NCBI RefSeq assembly: GCF_004833285.1
Contig: NZ_STFG01000004.1
Coordinates: 1-64,000, forward strand
DNA from: Lampropedia puyangensis
GTDB taxonomy: Bacteria > Pseudomonadota > Gammaproteobacteria > Burkholderiales > Burkholderiaceae_C
Direction: 5' to 3'
DNA length: 64,000 bases
Below, piece after piece: positions 17,564 to 26,394 of the stretch (the first letter of the stretch is position 1; each line of letters starts with the position of its first letter). The notes under the pieces were generated by a model. It was given only the letters and a program-made list of their open reading frames with translations. It did no database searches and had not been told where the DNA came from. A program made the position numbers and the translations under genes.

Positions 17564-18061
17564 TCATCCATAAAAATCTGCCTTTAAAAAGAAAGCGCCG
17601 GGATGAGGATTGAAGTAGTACGGAGCCACTTCGTAAAAACCTAAATCCTCATATAGCGCGCGCGCCGCATCCATTTCATCAAGGGTATCGAGCAGAATGC
17701 AGGAGTAGCCGGCCAGTTGAGCCCCTTCCATGATGGCATGGGCCAATGTCCGGCCCAAACCAAAACCACGAAATGATTTGCGCACATACAAACGTTTCAT
17801 TTCACTGGCGTTGGAGTAATCTGAGGTATTCAAGGGACGCAAGGCGCAGCAACCTGCCAGCTGTTCGTCCACAAATGCCAGCATCACGCAACCGCTGGGC
17901 TGCGCATATTCGCCAGGCAAGTTGGCCAATTCCTCATCAAAGCCCTGAAAGTCCAGATCCACGGGCAAATTGCGCGCATATTCTTCAAATAACTCACGCA
18001 CCAGTGCCATATCTTCTGGCTCTTGTGCTGCGCGAATCACGATATTGGGAGAAGACTCCAT
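17564..18061 (-). CDS. GNAT-family N-acetyltransferase
   Basis: 165 residues. The acetyl-CoA-binding motif is visible as MKRLYVRKSFRGFGLGRTLAHAI (RxxGxG/A form RGFGLG, near residue 98), preceded by GCCALRPL strands and followed by DTLDEMDAARALYEDLGFYEV. It transfers an acetyl group to an amine; the substrate is unknown. It is convergent with the AEC transporter gene and 75 bases downstream of the TlpA-like gene. Confidence 0.9.
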   Translation of the reverse strand: MESSPNIVIRAAQEPEDMALVRELFEEYARNLPVDLDFQGFDEELANLPGEYAQPSGCVMLAFVDEQLAGCCALRPLNTSDYSNASEMKRLYVRKSFRGFGLGRTLAHAIMEGAQLAGYSCILLDTLDEMDAARALYEDLGFYEVAPYYFNPHPGAFFLKADFYG

Positions 18062-18136
18062 GACAAGATCAATCCATTAAAACAACGCAGTCATCACCGC
18101 AGTGATGGCTGTGAATACCGCAAAAACCGTGCCCAA

Positions 18137-18646
18137 TCATACGGTTTGCTGCGCCAGCAAGCGCTCAATCAAACCATGCAACTCGTCAAAGTCTGGGGCG
18201 CCGACATAGGTTTTCACAATAGTGCCCTGCTTGTCTACCACGTAGGTTGTGGGCGTCAATTGCACATCGCCCCATGCTTTAGCAATCTCGCCAGTGTTAT
18301 CGATGGCGACCTTGAAAGGCAATTGCCGCGACTGGGCAAAGTTCACCACATACGCGGGTGGGTCATAAGCCATTGCTACCGCCATAAGCTCGAACCCTTG
18401 GCTTTTGAAACGGTTGTAGGTATTGGCCAAATCGGGCATTTCAGCCACGCACGGTGCGCAACTGGTGGCCCAAAAATTCACCAGTGTGACCTGACCGCGA
18501 AGGTCCGCCATACGTTGACGAGAACCATCAATAAGCACGAACTCAGAAGCGGGCGCAGGTTGACGCCCTGTAGTGAACCACAAGGTCAGGGCAACCGCCA
18601 GCACGCCAACAGCAGCCAGCACAAAACGTAAAGTGCGATGGTTCAT
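18137..18646 (-). CDS. TlpA-like membrane-anchored thioredoxin-fold protein
   Basis: 169 residues with an N-terminal membrane anchor or signal (MNHRTLRFVLAAVGVLAVAL) and a periplasmic thioredoxin fold. The active site is in NFWATSCAPCVAEMPDL (CAPC), followed by GFELMAVAMAYDPP and the cis-proline strand VQLTPTTYVVDKQG. Relatives (TlpA/ResA/CcmG) reduce disulfides in cytochrome c or cytochrome oxidase assembly. There is no neighbouring ccm or cox gene, so the partner is unknown. ATG 18646 opens the hydrophobic segment. Confidence 0.9.
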   Translation of the reverse strand: MNHRTLRFVLAAVGVLAVALTLWFTTGRQPAPASEFVLIDGSRQRMADLRGQVTLVNFWATSCAPCVAEMPDLANTYNRFKSQGFELMAVAMAYDPPAYVVNFAQSRQLPFKVAIDNTGEIAKAWGDVQLTPTTYVVDKQGTIVKTYVGAPDFDELHGLIERLLAQQTV

Positions 18647-18830
18647 TCCCAGCAAGCCAATTTCAACACACAGACAGCGCAAGCCCTACACCTGGAGCCT
18701 TCGCGCTTATGGACAGGTTCAACACCCCCCACAGATGGCGTGTTATACCACTTGCATACAATTGAGAACCATTGAACCCCGATCTTGGCGACTTTCACCA
18801 ACGCGCTATAGCGCATTCAGGCACGAATTC

Positions 18831-19889
18831 ATGCACCCTTTTTTCAGTCAACTCGGCCTCCGTTACCCACTCATTCAAGCGCCTATGGCTGGTGTCCAAG
18901 ACTACCAATTGGCATTGGCTGCTGCGCACGCTGGCGCACTGGGCTCCTTGCCATGCGCCATGCTTACTCCGGAGGCTTTGCAGACCAATTTGCAGGCTTT
19001 GCATGATGCACTGGGCACGAACGCGGCCTTTAACGTGAATTTTTTCTGCCACCAAGAGCCCAGCGTTTCATCCGACGCACAGGCGCGTTGGCATGCCGCA
19101 CTTGCGCCTGAATACCAACGCATGGGTCTAGACAGCCAACAAATCCCACCACTGCAAGCGGGCCGCCAACCTTTTTCTGCCGAATGGGCACAGCGCCTTG
19201 CCCCCTTCAAACCGAAGGTCGTGAGTTTTCACTTTGGTTTGCCTGCTGCCGAGTTGATTGACACCGTCAAAGCCTGGGGAGCCAAGGTCATCGCCAGCGC
19301 CACAACAGTGGAAGAAGGCTTGTGGCTCCAAGCACATGGTGCCGATGCCGTCATCGCACAAGGGTTAGAAGCAGGTGGGCACCGTGGCCACTTCCTCAGC
19401 ACAGATACCAGCTTGCAGATGGGGACGTTCGCGCTGGTTCCGCAATTGGCCGATGTGCTGTCCATTCCCGTCATTGCCGCTGGCGGGATTGTTGACACCC
19501 GCACTGTGCGTGCAGCCATGGCATTGGGCGCCGCAGGCGTACAGGTTGGCACGGCATTCTTGCTCTGCCCGCAAGCATTAACCAGCCCATTGCATCGACA
19601 GGCCCTACAGTCTGCTGCAGCAACACACACAGCGTTAACGCGTGCATTCACCGGAGGCGCAGCCCGGGGCATCGTCAACCATGCCATGCAACGCTTGCAA
19701 CCCCATGAAGCAAAGATCCCGGCTTTTCCCTTAGCCAGTAGCAGCATCGGTCCTTTGCGCAGCCATGCAGAGGCACAAGGGCTGGCGGATTTCACGCCTC
19801 TATGGTCTGGGCAAAATAACAGGCAATTGCCAACCCAATCAGCGGCCTGGATTGTCGAGCAATTAGGCCAAGCGGCGCTGTCTATCTAG
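18831..19889 (+). CDS. nitronate monooxygenase family FMN enzyme
   Basis: 352 residues, TIM-barrel fold. Typical NMO/2-nitropropane dioxygenase motifs: LIQAPMAGVQDYQLALAAAHAGALGSLP (first part near residue 13), VVSFHFGLP, GADAVIAQGLEAGGHRGHF (FMN phosphate site, catalytic His region) and IPVIAAGGIVDTRTVRAAMALGAAGVQVGTAFL (first part). It oxidises alkyl nitronates such as propionate 3-nitronate. A single gene divergent from tlpA-like. ATG 18831 is placed at the first TIM-barrel strand; the upstream open frame is not supported. Confidence 0.9.
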   Translation: MHPFFSQLGLRYPLIQAPMAGVQDYQLALAAAHAGALGSLPCAMLTPEALQTNLQALHDALGTNAAFNVNFFCHQEPSVSSDAQARWHAALAPEYQRMGLDSQQIPPLQAGRQPFSAEWAQRLAPFKPKVVSFHFGLPAAELIDTVKAWGAKVIASATTVEEGLWLQAHGADAVIAQGLEAGGHRGHFLSTDTSLQMGTFALVPQLADVLSIPVIAAGGIVDTRTVRAAMALGAAGVQVGTAFLLCPQALTSPLHRQALQSAAATHTALTRAFTGGAARGIVNHAMQRLQPHEAKIPAFPLASSSIGPLRSHAEAQGLADFTPLWSGQNNRQLPTQSAAWIVEQLGQAALSI

Positions 19890-19962
19890 CAACCTACGCT
19901 GCTGGAATAAACAGCAGCGGCATGCCTGCCACACAGCCTAGTCAGTTCGCACTCGGCGCGCT

Positions 19963-20331
19963 TTACTGCTCAACAGCTGCCACCACAACCACTTCGATAC
20001 GGTACGCAGGATTGGCCAAAAGCGCTTGAACGGTGGCCCGCGGAGGCGTATGCCCTGGCACCACCCAAGCATCCCACACGGTATTCATGGCGCCAATCTC
20101 ACTGACATCAGACAGATAAATCTGGCACTGCAAGATACTTTGCTTGCTTGATCCTACTTCTGCCAGCAAACGGTCAATATGGCCCAACACCTCTTGTGTT
20201 TGGGTAGTGATGTCCGCACCGGGGCTGTTTTCTGGAATTTGCCCAGCCAAATACACCACGCCATTGAAAACAGCTGTTTCAGACAAACGCGCGCCCACAT
20301 GGCGACGATCAATTGCAGAGGAAGGGATCAT
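19963..20331 (-). CDS. RidA (YjgF/YER057c/UK114) family protein
   Basis: 122 residues. Contains the RidA signature around GHTPPRATVQALLANPAYRIEVVVVA, with the conserved Arg (PPRATV) that binds imine/enamine carboxyl groups, plus VYLAGQIPENSPGADITTQT near the N-terminus. RidA proteins hydrolyse reactive enamines/imines such as 2-aminoacrylate. AAGGA stands before ATG 20331, which is preferred to an in-frame TTG nine bases upstream. It is a single gene next to tRNA-Gly. Confidence 0.88.
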   Translation of the reverse strand: MIPSSAIDRRHVGARLSETAVFNGVVYLAGQIPENSPGADITTQTQEVLGHIDRLLAEVGSSKQSILQCQIYLSDVSEIGAMNTVWDAWVVPGHTPPRATVQALLANPAYRIEVVVVAAVEQ

Positions 20332-20388
20332 TGCTGGCAATCCTTAGAGTAAAACCTCAACAGTACATGCAAGCAAAGTGCACAGACG

Positions 20389-20416
20389 AAAAAAAAGCCG
20401 CTTATAAGCGACTTTT
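20389..20416 (-). terminator. rho-independent terminator after tRNA-Gly
   Basis: Reading on the minus strand, AAGTCGCTT and AAGCGGCTT form a hairpin with one G-U pair followed by a run of at least seven T. It lies directly downstream of the tRNA-Gly 3' end and upstream of ridA. Confidence 0.75.
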
Positions 20417-20423
20417 TAAAATA

Positions 20424-20499
20424 TGGAGCGGGAAAACGGGTTCGAACCGTCGACCTATACCTTGGCAAGGTATCGCTCTACCAACTGAGCTATTCCCGC
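20424..20499 (-). tRNA. tRNA-Gly, anticodon GCC
   Basis: 76-base cloverleaf on the minus strand. The acceptor stem GCGGGAA pairs with TTCCCGC, and CCA is encoded. The D-arm contains AGCTCAGTTGGTAGAGC, the anticodon stem-loop is ATACC-TTGCCAA-GGTAT (anticodon GCC), and the T-arm contains GGTTCGAACCC. All stems close. Confidence 0.97.
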
Positions 20500-20632
20500 A
20501 TGTGCTAATCAGTCATTGATCAGCAGCAAGGCTCGCATTGTATGCCAAAAATCGGGCATTTCAGCGAAAAACGCGATTTTTTTCAAATTTTCATTCATTC
20601 GTTAAAAGTACCGGGCCAAAACGCTGCATGGA

Positions 20633-23074
20633 TCAATGCGACACCACATCCACCATGCCCGATCCTTTGCTCGCATCAGCCTGTGGCACTGCCGCAGCCG
20701 TAGCAGCAATCACATCGTCTTCTGACAAAGGCACGGGCTGGCGCACCAGTGCATGCTTGAGTACCTGGTCAAACCATTTCACAGGGATGATCTCCAGACC
20801 ATTGCGCACTACATCAGGCAATTCCTGTAAGTCCTTGACGTTTTCTTCGGGAATCAAGGCGGTCTTGATGCCGCCGCGCAAAGCCGCCAGCAGTTTTTCT
20901 TTCAGCCCACCAATTGCCGTGATTTCACCGCGCAAAGTGATTTCCCCGGTCATCGCCACATCAGCACGCACAGGAATACCTGTCAGGGCTGAGACAAAGG
21001 CCGTGGCCATGGCTGCACCTGCGCTTGGACCATCTTTGGGGGTGGCACCATCAGGGACGTGGATGTGCACGTCTTTCTTGTCAAAATCAACTGGCTGAAT
21101 ACCCAGCTGTAAAGCACGACTGCGCACCACAGTGCGTGCCGCTTCAACCGACTCCTTCATCACATCGCCCAAAGAGCCTGTGCGGGTGACCAAGCCTTTG
21201 CCAGGCATGGTCACGGCTTCGATGGTCAGCAAATCGCCGCCCACTTCAGTCCATGCCAGTCCTACGACCTGGCCAATCTGGTCGTCTTTCTCAGCGCGGC
21301 CGTAATTGAATTTCCGCACGCCAAGAAACTCCGCCAAATTATCAGCATTCACTTGCACCGGTGCTTTCATTTGCTTGAGCTGAATGCCTTTGACGGCTTT
21401 GCGGCAAATGCGCGAGATTTCACGCTCTAACGAGCGTACACCGGCTTCGCGGGTGTAATAGCGCACGATGTCGCGAATAGCGTCTTCACTCACATCCAGC
21501 TCTTTGGCCTTAACCCCATTGTTGGCAATTTGTTTGGGCAGCAAGTACCGCTTAGCGATGTTGAGCTTTTCATCTTCGGTGTAGCCCGAAAGACGGATCA
21601 CCTCCATCCGATCCAGCAAGGCTGGCGGAATGTTCATGCTGTTGGAGGTTGCCACAAACATCACATCAGAGAGATCAAAATCGACTTCTGCGTAATGGTC
21701 AGCAAAGCTGCTGTTTTGCTCGGGGTCGAGCACCTCCAGCAAAGCGCTGGATGGGTCACCACGGAAATCAGCACCCAGCTTGTCAATCTCGTCAAGCAGG
21801 AACAAAGGATTGCGTGTTCCCACCTTGCTGAGGTTTTGCAGGATCTTGCCGGGCATCGCACCGATGTAGGTGCGGCGATGGCCACGAATTTCCGCCTCAT
21901 CGCGCATGCCACCAAGCGCCATGCGCACGTACTTGCGGCCTGTGGCCTTGGCGATGGACTGCCCCAGCGATGTTTTACCCACCCCAGGAGGCCCAACCAA
22001 ACACAGGATAGGTGACTTGACTTTGTCCACACGCTGCTGCACTGCGAGGTGCTCCAGAATGCGTTCTTTGACTTTGTCCAAACCGTAATGGTCCTCGTTG
22101 AGAATTTTCTCAGCCGCTTCCAGATTTTTCTTGATCTTGGTTTTCTTCGCCCAAGGCAAGCCCACCAACACATCCAAGTAATTGCGCACGACTGAAGCTT
22201 CGGCCGACATCGGCGACATCATTTTGAGTTTCTTGACTTCGCTGTCGGCCTTTTTACGGGCATCAGCCGTCATCTTGGCATCGGTGATTTTTTTCTCAAG
22301 CTCTTCAATATCTGCGCCCTCTTCACCCTCGCCAAGTTCTTTCTGAATGGCTTTAACTTGCTCATTCAAATAAAAGTCGCGCTGGTTTTTCTCCATTTGC
22401 CTTTTGACTCGGCCACGGATGCGCTTGTCGATTTGCAAAATATCAACTTCAGAGGTCAACTGCTCCAGCAATGCTTCAAGCCTCTGTGCAGGGTCAATGG
22501 TTTGAAGCAACTCCTGCTTGACTTCAAGCTTGGCAGGTAAATGCGCCATGATGGTGTCGGCCAAACGGCCCGCATCGTCAATACCCGCAATGGAGGTCGC
22601 AATGTCCTGAGGAATTTTTTTGTTCAGCTTGGCATACTGCTCAAACTGCTGCATCACCGCACGGCGCATGGCTTCAAGCTCTGAAACTTCGCCAGAAGCC
22701 TCACCCAAAGCCATGGGCGCCACGCTGGCTTCAAAATGCGTTTCCGTCTCCACCACGCTGTGAAGCAAAGCACGCTCTTGCCCTTCCACCAGCACCTTGA
22801 CAGTGCCATCCGGCAATTTCAGCATTTGCACAATGGTGGCAATACAACCAATCTCAAAGAGATCTTCGGTTTTGGGATCGTCTTGAGAGGCAGACTTCTG
22901 CGAAACCAGCACAATGCGGCGCTCTTGGTCCATCGCCATTTCAAGCGCTTTGATGCTTTTGGCGCGGCCCACAAACAATGGCACCACCATGCTGGGGAAC
23001 ACCACCACGTCCCGCAGTGGCAAGAGCGGCAAGGTCATGGTTGAGCCTGCCTGGGCTTGGTATTGGTCTGTCAT
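20633..23074 (-). CDS. lon: ATP-dependent protease Lon
   Basis: 813 residues, standard LonA. The order is: N-terminal substrate-recognition domain (TLPLLPLRDVVVFPSMVVPL), coiled-coil, AAA+ module with Walker A GPPGVGKTSLG and Walker B LFLLDEIDKLG, then the serine-lysine protease domain with the catalytic Ser in KDGPSAGAAM (near residue 711) and Lys in IGGLKEKLLAALRGG. It degrades misfolded and regulatory proteins in the cytoplasm. ATG 23074 (MTDQYQAQAG) is chosen over an upstream extension because it precedes the conserved domain closely. It is a single gene. Confidence 0.97.
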   Translation of the reverse strand: MTDQYQAQAGSTMTLPLLPLRDVVVFPSMVVPLFVGRAKSIKALEMAMDQERRIVLVSQKSASQDDPKTEDLFEIGCIATIVQMLKLPDGTVKVLVEGQERALLHSVVETETHFEASVAPMALGEASGEVSELEAMRRAVMQQFEQYAKLNKKIPQDIATSIAGIDDAGRLADTIMAHLPAKLEVKQELLQTIDPAQRLEALLEQLTSEVDILQIDKRIRGRVKRQMEKNQRDFYLNEQVKAIQKELGEGEEGADIEELEKKITDAKMTADARKKADSEVKKLKMMSPMSAEASVVRNYLDVLVGLPWAKKTKIKKNLEAAEKILNEDHYGLDKVKERILEHLAVQQRVDKVKSPILCLVGPPGVGKTSLGQSIAKATGRKYVRMALGGMRDEAEIRGHRRTYIGAMPGKILQNLSKVGTRNPLFLLDEIDKLGADFRGDPSSALLEVLDPEQNSSFADHYAEVDFDLSDVMFVATSNSMNIPPALLDRMEVIRLSGYTEDEKLNIAKRYLLPKQIANNGVKAKELDVSEDAIRDIVRYYTREAGVRSLEREISRICRKAVKGIQLKQMKAPVQVNADNLAEFLGVRKFNYGRAEKDDQIGQVVGLAWTEVGGDLLTIEAVTMPGKGLVTRTGSLGDVMKESVEAARTVVRSRALQLGIQPVDFDKKDVHIHVPDGATPKDGPSAGAAMATAFVSALTGIPVRADVAMTGEITLRGEITAIGGLKEKLLAALRGGIKTALIPEENVKDLQELPDVVRNGLEIIPVKWFDQVLKHALVRQPVPLSEDDVIAATAAAVPQADASKGSGMVDVVSH

Positions 23075-23333
23075 AGAGAAGATCACCTGTAAATATGTGG
23101 GAGCAATTAGGGGCTGATTTGTAAAATTCAAGGGGCTTCGAAACGTGTTCGACGCTCCCGCGTCACCCTACCTTTATGCGCCTATCAACTCGCAAAGCAC
23201 AAGGTATCAGAACACAAGAGCTCGCATTGTGCTCAGCGCCCCAACAGCAACCTTGGAGCATGTGTGCACTATGAAAAGCAAATTGAGCGCATGTCTATCA
23301 CTCACACTCACGCGCGCAACAACTTAACCCGGC

Positions 23334-24179
23334 TTAACCCGGTGTTTGGGCGGCCTCGCACTTGACCTGAATAATCTCGCGTGATGCCAACGTCCCATCC
23401 AAACGCAGAGCACTCAAACAACCTCCCCATACACACCCTGTATCCAAGGCAATCAGGTAGCGGCTGTTTTGCAAGCCCAATGTTGACCAATGTCCAAATG
23501 CGATGGCCTCGTGGCCACTGCTGCGGCCCGGAACATCAAACCAAGGCATTAATCCTTCAGGCGCCTGATCTGCGCTTTCGCTACTGTCGAAATCCATACG
23601 CCCTTCAACTGTGCAAAAGCGCAAGCGGGTACATGCATTCACGATCACGCGTAAACGGTCCATCCCTTGCAGGGAGTCACTCCATACATCCGGTAAGTTG
23701 CCATACATCTCACGCATGAATGCAAGACAAGCATGTTCATCAGCCAACACAGCATGCACCTCTGCAGCCAAGGCCAATGCCTGCGTCACACTCCATTGCG
23801 GCAAGAGCCCTGCATGCACCAACAGCAGTGCCTCATCGGCGAGCGGTACCTGCCTTACCAACGGCTGTTGACGCAACCATGCCATTAATTTATGCACATC
23901 CGGAGCCTCCAACACCTCTTCCATGGTGTCACGTTTACCTGCCTTGCGCACGCCGTAATAGCGTGCCAGCAGGTGCAAATCATGGTTGCCCAAAATCACA
24001 GAAATACTGCTCTGGTTGCTGACGCAACGCCGCAAAACCGCCAATGACTCAGGCCCACGATTAACCAAATCACCCACCAAATAAAGATGGTCTCTGCTGG
24101 GCGAGAAATCAACCTTGTCCAATAATCGCTGCAAAGCACTATTACAGCCTTGTACATCACCCACTACATACTTTGCCAT
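23334..24179 (-). CDS. apaH: symmetrical bis(5'-nucleosyl)-tetraphosphatase ApaH
   Basis: 281 residues, the normal length. Metallophosphatase motifs are intact: VVGDVQGCNSAL (GDxxG), LVGDLVNRGPESL (GDxVxRG), ILGNHDLHLLA (GNHD) and FGHWSTLGL (GHW). It hydrolyses Ap4A to ADP and controls alarmone levels and RNA capping by Np4N. The start at ATG 24179 with GAGG upstream is chosen over a TTG nine bases earlier. Upstream lies an AT-rich gap. Confidence 0.94.
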   Translation of the reverse strand: MAKYVVGDVQGCNSALQRLLDKVDFSPSRDHLYLVGDLVNRGPESLAVLRRCVSNQSSISVILGNHDLHLLARYYGVRKAGKRDTMEEVLEAPDVHKLMAWLRQQPLVRQVPLADEALLLVHAGLLPQWSVTQALALAAEVHAVLADEHACLAFMREMYGNLPDVWSDSLQGMDRLRVIVNACTRLRFCTVEGRMDFDSSESADQAPEGLMPWFDVPGRSSGHEAIAFGHWSTLGLQNSRYLIALDTGCVWGGCLSALRLDGTLASREIIQVKCEAAQTPG

Positions 24180-24646
24180 TATGTTCAACCTCGACAGACA
24201 GCAAAACGCACACCATCATCAATATAAAAACCACTAATACGCTAAACCAACACTAGGCAGCCTAGCTTAAGCCGATGCTGCTTTTTCAATTACCGAGGCA
24301 CAAGCCTCCAAAGTCAATCAAAAAAGCCATCTGAATACGTTTTAAAACGTATATATTTTCCTTGAAGAGTATTGAGTCTAGCCCATAGTAAAACCACTCA
24401 GCCATGCCTGCACAAGCTCACGAAAATCGCCTCAAAACGTCAACCTAGAAACACGCCTTGCTCCTCCAATCAGAATCTGATGGTGTCCCGCTCGCGCATG
24501 TTCCATTCAAATGAAATCGATACTAACAAATAAGAGCAAGGGCTTTATCCACCCCATTAAGATCGAAAAATAAATCCATATCACTTTCTATTTTAGTTAT
24601 TAGCTATAATAAAATCACATCAACACATTCAACGAAAAAGAAAGCC
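24180..24646. other. AT-rich intergenic region between apaH and the H-NS-like gene
   Basis: 467 bases without a supported gene. It is clearly richer in A and T than its neighbours and contains several short A/T tracts. A good -10 candidate TATAAT lies at 24605-24610, 37 bases before the H-NS-like start; the -35 is weak. AT-rich, possibly curved DNA upstream of an H-NS homologue fits autoregulation, which is inference. Confidence 0.5.
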
Positions 24647-24940
24647 ATGTCGCAATTAGACGCCCTCATTCAACAACGTGAAGCATTAGATCAGCAAATT
24701 AACGCGATGCGCCAGCAAGCACGCGCTGATGCCCTTGCACAAATTCATGCCCTCGTTCAACAATTTGAACTCAGCCCTGCAGATATTTTTGGCGGTCCTA
24801 AAAACAGCAGGTCATCAGCAACAGCAGGCAAAAAAGTTGCAGCAAAATATCTGAACAAAGAAACCGGTGAGACTTGGACAGGCCGTGGAAAGCCCCCGCG
24901 CTGGATTCAAGGCCAGGACCGTGAGGCATTCAAGATTTAA
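24647..24940 (+). CDS. H-NS family histone-like nucleoid protein (short betaproteobacterial type)
   Basis: 97 residues. The N-terminal half is a coiled coil (LIQQREALDQQINAMRQQAR), and the C-terminal DNA-binding motif YLNKETGETWTGRGKPPRWI is the H-NS/BpH3-type signature, with the GRGKPP minor-groove loop. Such proteins bind curved AT-rich DNA and silence acquired genes. The gene is monocistronic with a good terminator downstream and AAGAAAGCC before ATG 24647. Confidence 0.93.
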   Translation: MSQLDALIQQREALDQQINAMRQQARADALAQIHALVQQFELSPADIFGGPKNSRSSATAGKKVAAKYLNKETGETWTGRGKPPRWIQGQDREAFKI

Positions 24941-24994
24941 GCAAGCCCTGAATTCAGGCCGCATCGTATTGCCATTACGTTGCAATACTTCAAA

Positions 24995-25019
24995 AGCAGC
25001 ACCGAAAGTGCTGCTTTTT
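24995..25019 (+). terminator. rho-independent terminator after the H-NS-like gene
   Basis: A perfect 8-bp hairpin, AGCAGCAC and GTGCTGCT with loop CGAAA, is followed by TTTTG. It stands about 55 bases after the stop codon. Confidence 0.85.
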
Positions 25020-25160
25020 GCTTTGTAGCAAGGTGTTAGGACTTTGCAGGGCAAAAGCCAGCGTACGATAAGCAAACATCACAACAGGCCCCGCTTGACT
25101 CTTGGCATCGCCTGATGTCGTCACCCCCCTCTTTCTTTGGCATTCACTGCATTGCTTCGT

Positions 25161-26351
25161 ATGGTTTCATCGCCCCTTGCAAGCCCATCCATTCTGCGGG
25201 ACTTCTCGCTCTCCGCCGTTATTGCTGGCTTTATTACAGTGCTGGTTGGGTATACCAGTTCTGCAGCCATTGTTTTCCAGGCTGCACAGGCATTGGGAGC
25301 CAATCAAGCTGAAATTGCGTCATGGATGTGGGCTTTGGGTATTGGCATGGGGATTACTTGCTTTGTGCCCTCCCTGTGGTTACGCATTCCCGTCGTGACC
25401 GCATGGTCCACACCAGGAGCAGCGATGCTGGCAGGTAGTGCCTTGGGCTTGCCCATGTCCGAAGTAATCGGTGCGTTCATGGTTTCTGCTGCGCTGATCA
25501 TTCTGTGCGGCTTTACCGGATGGTTCGAGAAAGCCATGAGCCGCATTCCCATGGCCTTGGCCTCTGGCATGCTTGCGGGTGTTTTGTTGCGATTTGGCAT
25601 GGATGCGTTTGGCGCCATTCAAACCCAACCTTGGATGGTTACTGCCATGTTGGCAACCTATTTAGCTGGGCGCGTTTGGTTTACCCGTTACGCTGTGATT
25701 GCCACTCTCGCCATCGGCATTGCGATTGCGGCAACTGCAGGCATGCTGCACACAGAGGACATTCAGTGGGCTTGGCCGCAGCCTATTTTGACTGCCCCCA
25801 GTCTGTCAATCAGCGCTTTTTTCAGCATTGCGTTGCCACTATTCATCGTGACCATGGCCTCACAGAACATCCCGGGAGTTGTCGTCGCCAAAGGCTCAGG
25901 CTATGCCCTGCCTGTCTCCCCCGTCATTGGCTTTATTGGGGTTGTGAATATGGTGCTGGCCCCTTTTGGTGGCTATGCCTTGAACCTAGCCGCCATTACT
26001 GCGGCCATTTGCATGGGACGCGAAGCGCACGAAGACCCAAAACGCCGATACATTGCAGCCATGGCTGCTGGTGTGTTTTATCTGTTGGCCGGATTAATGG
26101 GCGCAGCCGTAGTCGCTTTGTTTGCAGCCTTTCCCAAGGAGCTGATCATGGCCATCGCAGGGATTGCCTTGCTGGGCACCATTGCCAGCAGCCTACTGAC
26201 CGCCTTGAACGATGAAAGAAGCCGCGAACCTGCACTGATTGCATTTCTGGTCACAGCATCAGGCTTAACACTGGCAGGTGTGGGTTCTGCTTTTTGGGGG
26301 TTGGTTGCCGGTGGATTGGCCCTGTTGGTGCTGCGTTGCAAAAAAGGTTGA
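25161..26351 (+). CDS. benE: BenE-type benzoate/H+ symporter family transporter
   Basis: 396 residues with about eleven to twelve hydrophobic segments. The BenE pattern is evident: FSLSAVIAGFITVLVGYTSSAAIVFQAA (first part, near residue 14), a central RIPMALASGMLAGVLLRFG and FIVTMASQNIPGVVVAKGSGY, then APFGGYALNLAAITAAICMG. E. coli YdcO and Acinetobacter BenE belong here. Substrate prediction as benzoate or a related aromatic acid is by family only; no aromatic catabolic genes are adjacent. ATG 25161 is preferred to an upstream TTG. Confidence 0.88.
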   Translation: MVSSPLASPSILRDFSLSAVIAGFITVLVGYTSSAAIVFQAAQALGANQAEIASWMWALGIGMGITCFVPSLWLRIPVVTAWSTPGAAMLAGSALGLPMSEVIGAFMVSAALIILCGFTGWFEKAMSRIPMALASGMLAGVLLRFGMDAFGAIQTQPWMVTAMLATYLAGRVWFTRYAVIATLAIGIAIAATAGMLHTEDIQWAWPQPILTAPSLSISAFFSIALPLFIVTMASQNIPGVVVAKGSGYALPVSPVIGFIGVVNMVLAPFGGYALNLAAITAAICMGREAHEDPKRRYIAAMAAGVFYLLAGLMGAAVVALFAAFPKELIMAIAGIALLGTIASSLLTALNDERSREPALIAFLVTASGLTLAGVGSAFWGLVAGGLALLVLRCKKG

Positions 26352-26394
26352 TGCACAGCAGCCAAGGCCAATCACACCTTCCGCGGAAAGCCCG